Source: BCD1 sp965230565 (GTDB lineage: Bacteria; Bacteroidota; Bacteroidia; Chitinophagales; Saprospiraceae). Taken from it: a stretch of DNA of 64,000 bases. Where the stretch lies: NCBI GenBank assembly GCA_965230565.1, contig CBDDLH010000005.1, positions 62,001-126,000 of the forward strand, written 5' to 3'. The notes below the pieces were generated by a model. That model had not been told where the DNA came from. It saw nothing but the letters and a program-made list of their open reading frames with translations, and did not search any database. Positions 62,811 through 64,000 of this stretch are shown here, piece by piece; positions within the stretch are counted from its first letter, which is position 1, and each line of letters starts with the position of its first letter. A program made the position numbers and the translations under genes.

Positions 62811-64000
62811 CTATTTCTCCCTTACAATCCCCACCGGCATCCTGCTGTCGTAATTCCCGGTCAGGGTTGGCGTTTGTATATTCCCGGTATACCGACGAAC
62901 ATTTTTATGGATGAACCGGAACAACTCCTCGATGGTGATGATGCTGTTATTGTCATTGTCAGCCTCTCCTTTAAGTCCTCTAACCAGGAAGTGGCTGAAA
63001 ATACCGGACCGAAGTCCGCCATCCTCCAGGGAATATTCTTCCCCTTTGGAAGACATCAGCAAAGCAGTTCCTCCGCGGGTAGCTTCAAAAGCCTCGTAAT
63101 ACCGACGTAACGCCTCTGACATATTGGTTTTGGCCGCCAGGATACTTCCGGAATGGCAGGCATCCGCCAAAACGATTTTGTGCTTGGCACGACTGGCTTT
63201 GAGCATCTGAGTGATTTCCGTGTGTTCCAGTCTGTTGTTGTAGCCATCATAATCGATGGAAAGGAAAGCTCCTTCAAGGCCATGGCCGGAGAAGTAGAAC
63301 ATGATCACGTCATTTTCGTCGGCTCTAAGAAAAGTCGAACGCATGGAGGTCATGATGTTTTCATGCGTCGCATCTTCGTCAATGAGTAACCTTAACTGCT
63401 CATCGGGCAACGCGCCTCCTTCCGGACTTTTCAAAAAGGCATAGATCTGATATGCGTCATCGTCGGTGTAACGTAGTACCGGCATATGTGTGTATCTGGC
63501 TGCACCGATGATGACTGCCCATATTTTCACATCTCTGTCCTGTTCTATTTCTACTACTGTAGGCTTATTGTTGGCAGCTTCACTGAAAAGTTTTTTGACT
63601 GGTTTTCCGAAGTCCCAGATAGCTCCGACCACTTTTCCGCTTTTGTAATACATCACACCGCGACCATGCGGTGCGTGCTGTTTCCAACCTCCTTCATAAC
63701 GATCGCCATTGGCATAAAAGAGAGTGCCTCTTCCTTCGGGAGATCCTTTGAAGAACTCCCCAATATATTTTGATCCGTCCTTGTATCTGAATTTACCAAC
63801 GCCTGTGTCGCAATATACTTCGTTGCAATTGCGCATGGTCGAAGTGTCGCCTTCGTAGGTCATGGTGCTCCAATCAGCGAGGTATTGGTCATTTTCCCAT
63901 TGTCCGAACACCGTTTCGCCATCCGGGTAATGCATGAGCCCCTGCCCATGTCGTTTATTTTCTTTCCACTCTCCTTCATAGCGTGAGCCATCGGAATAAA
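62811..64000 (-). CDS. MORN-repeat protein with C-terminal caspase-like (C14) peptidase domain, partial at the N-terminus
   Basis: The frame is open from the right edge; 396 codons are visible and the start lies outside. An internal ATG at 63935 is not the start, because the frame continues upstream with more MORN sequence (YSDGSRYEGEWKENKRHGQG). Three to four MORN units are visible (also GSKYIGEFFKGSPEGRG and GDRYEGGWKQHAPHGRG). A caspase p20-like domain follows, with catalytic His in FYFSGHGLEGAF (codon 63284-63282) and Cys in LADACHSGS (codon 63158-63156). It should cleave proteins after a specific residue, perhaps Arg/Lys as in metacaspases. Signal peptide and full domain set cannot be seen. 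Confidence 0.9.
   Translation of the reverse strand, partial: YSDGSRYEGEWKENKRHGQGLMHYPDGETVFGQWENDQYLADWSTMTYEGDTSTMRNCNEVYCDTGVGKFRYKDGSKYIGEFFKGSPEGRGTLFYANGDRYEGGWKQHAPHGRGVMYYKSGKVVGAIWDFGKPVKKLFSEAANNKPTVVEIEQDRDVKIWAVIIGAARYTHMPVLRYTDDDAYQIYAFLKSPEGGALPDEQLRLLIDEDATHENIMTSMRSTFLRADENDVIMFYFSGHGLEGAFLSIDYDGYNNRLEHTEITQMLKASRAKHKIVLADACHSGSILAAKTNMSEALRRYYEAFEATRGGTALLMSSKGEEYSLEDGGLRSGIFSHFLVRGLKGEADNDNNSIITIEELFRFIHKNVRRYTGNIQTPTLTGNYDSRMPVGIVREK

Overview
The window looks like chromosomal DNA of a free-living member of the Bacteroidota, most like the Saprospiria. Evidence seen in the sequence: several very long secreted proteins ending in type IX secretion (T9SS) sorting domains, start regions without clear Shine-Dalgarno motifs, candidate promoters of the Bacteroidota form TTG-N20-TAnnTTTG, and a Bacteroidota-type sigma factor, YitT protein and DUF2141 protein. 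No rRNA, tRNA, CRISPR array, prophage, transposase or plasmid functions were seen. The left edge cuts a Ppx/GppA phosphatase and the right edge cuts a MORN-caspase gene.

Layout. 1-9.4 kb: minus-strand run with the phosphatase, a hemerythrin-like protein overlapping a YitT permease, a GH3 glycosidase, a DUF2141 protein, a YafK-like L,D-transpeptidase, a DUF2341/T9SS protein, an orphan secreted protein and a GNAT acetyltransferase. 9.5-19.6 kb: a fungalysin (M36) protease, a two-gene betaine-lipid cassette (btaA-btaB), and a large FG-GAP/SprB-repeat protein. 19.7-26.2 kb: a glycyl radical enzyme with its radical-SAM activase, then hisS and pheS. 26.8-31.7 kb: an O-antigen-ligase-like membrane protein, a rhomboid protease and a PKD/T9SS protein. 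31.8-35.1 kb: kynA, nbaC and kmo of the oxygen-dependent tryptophan-to-kynurenine route; a related aldehyde dehydrogenase lies apart at 57.2-58.6 kb. 35.2-43.3 kb: uvrA, an ECF-type sigma factor, an M3 oligopeptidase, a WecA/MraY-type transferase, crcB and small genes. 43.4-55.5 kb: two giant T9SS cargo proteins (1605 and 2396 aa) sharing a 475-residue Cys-rich module. 55.7-64 kb: a LytTR regulator lacking its phospho-acceptor Asp, a higBA toxin-antitoxin pair, the aldehyde dehydrogenase, an M14 carboxypeptidase, a small helical protein and the MORN-caspase.

Together the genes suggest a surface-active degrader of protein and polysaccharide that respires tryptophan catabolites, has at least one oxygen-sensitive radical enzyme, and may make phosphorus-free membrane lipids.

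The intergenic DNA is the most unusual part. A composite repeat made of the same short-word blocks in the same order lies directly in front of nbaC, the aldehyde dehydrogenase, pheS and (shorter) the O-antigen-ligase-like gene, each time oriented toward the gene start. Other repeat families (a palindrome with AAGGTGTCGCC arms, a TTCACGCAGATAACGCAG element, a CCGCAGAA hairpin) fill other gaps. The repeats produce false N-terminal extensions on several reading frames, which I corrected for the activase, HisS and the aldehyde dehydrogenase. The HigB start was moved on promoter evidence, and the SprB-repeat protein start on its signal peptide.
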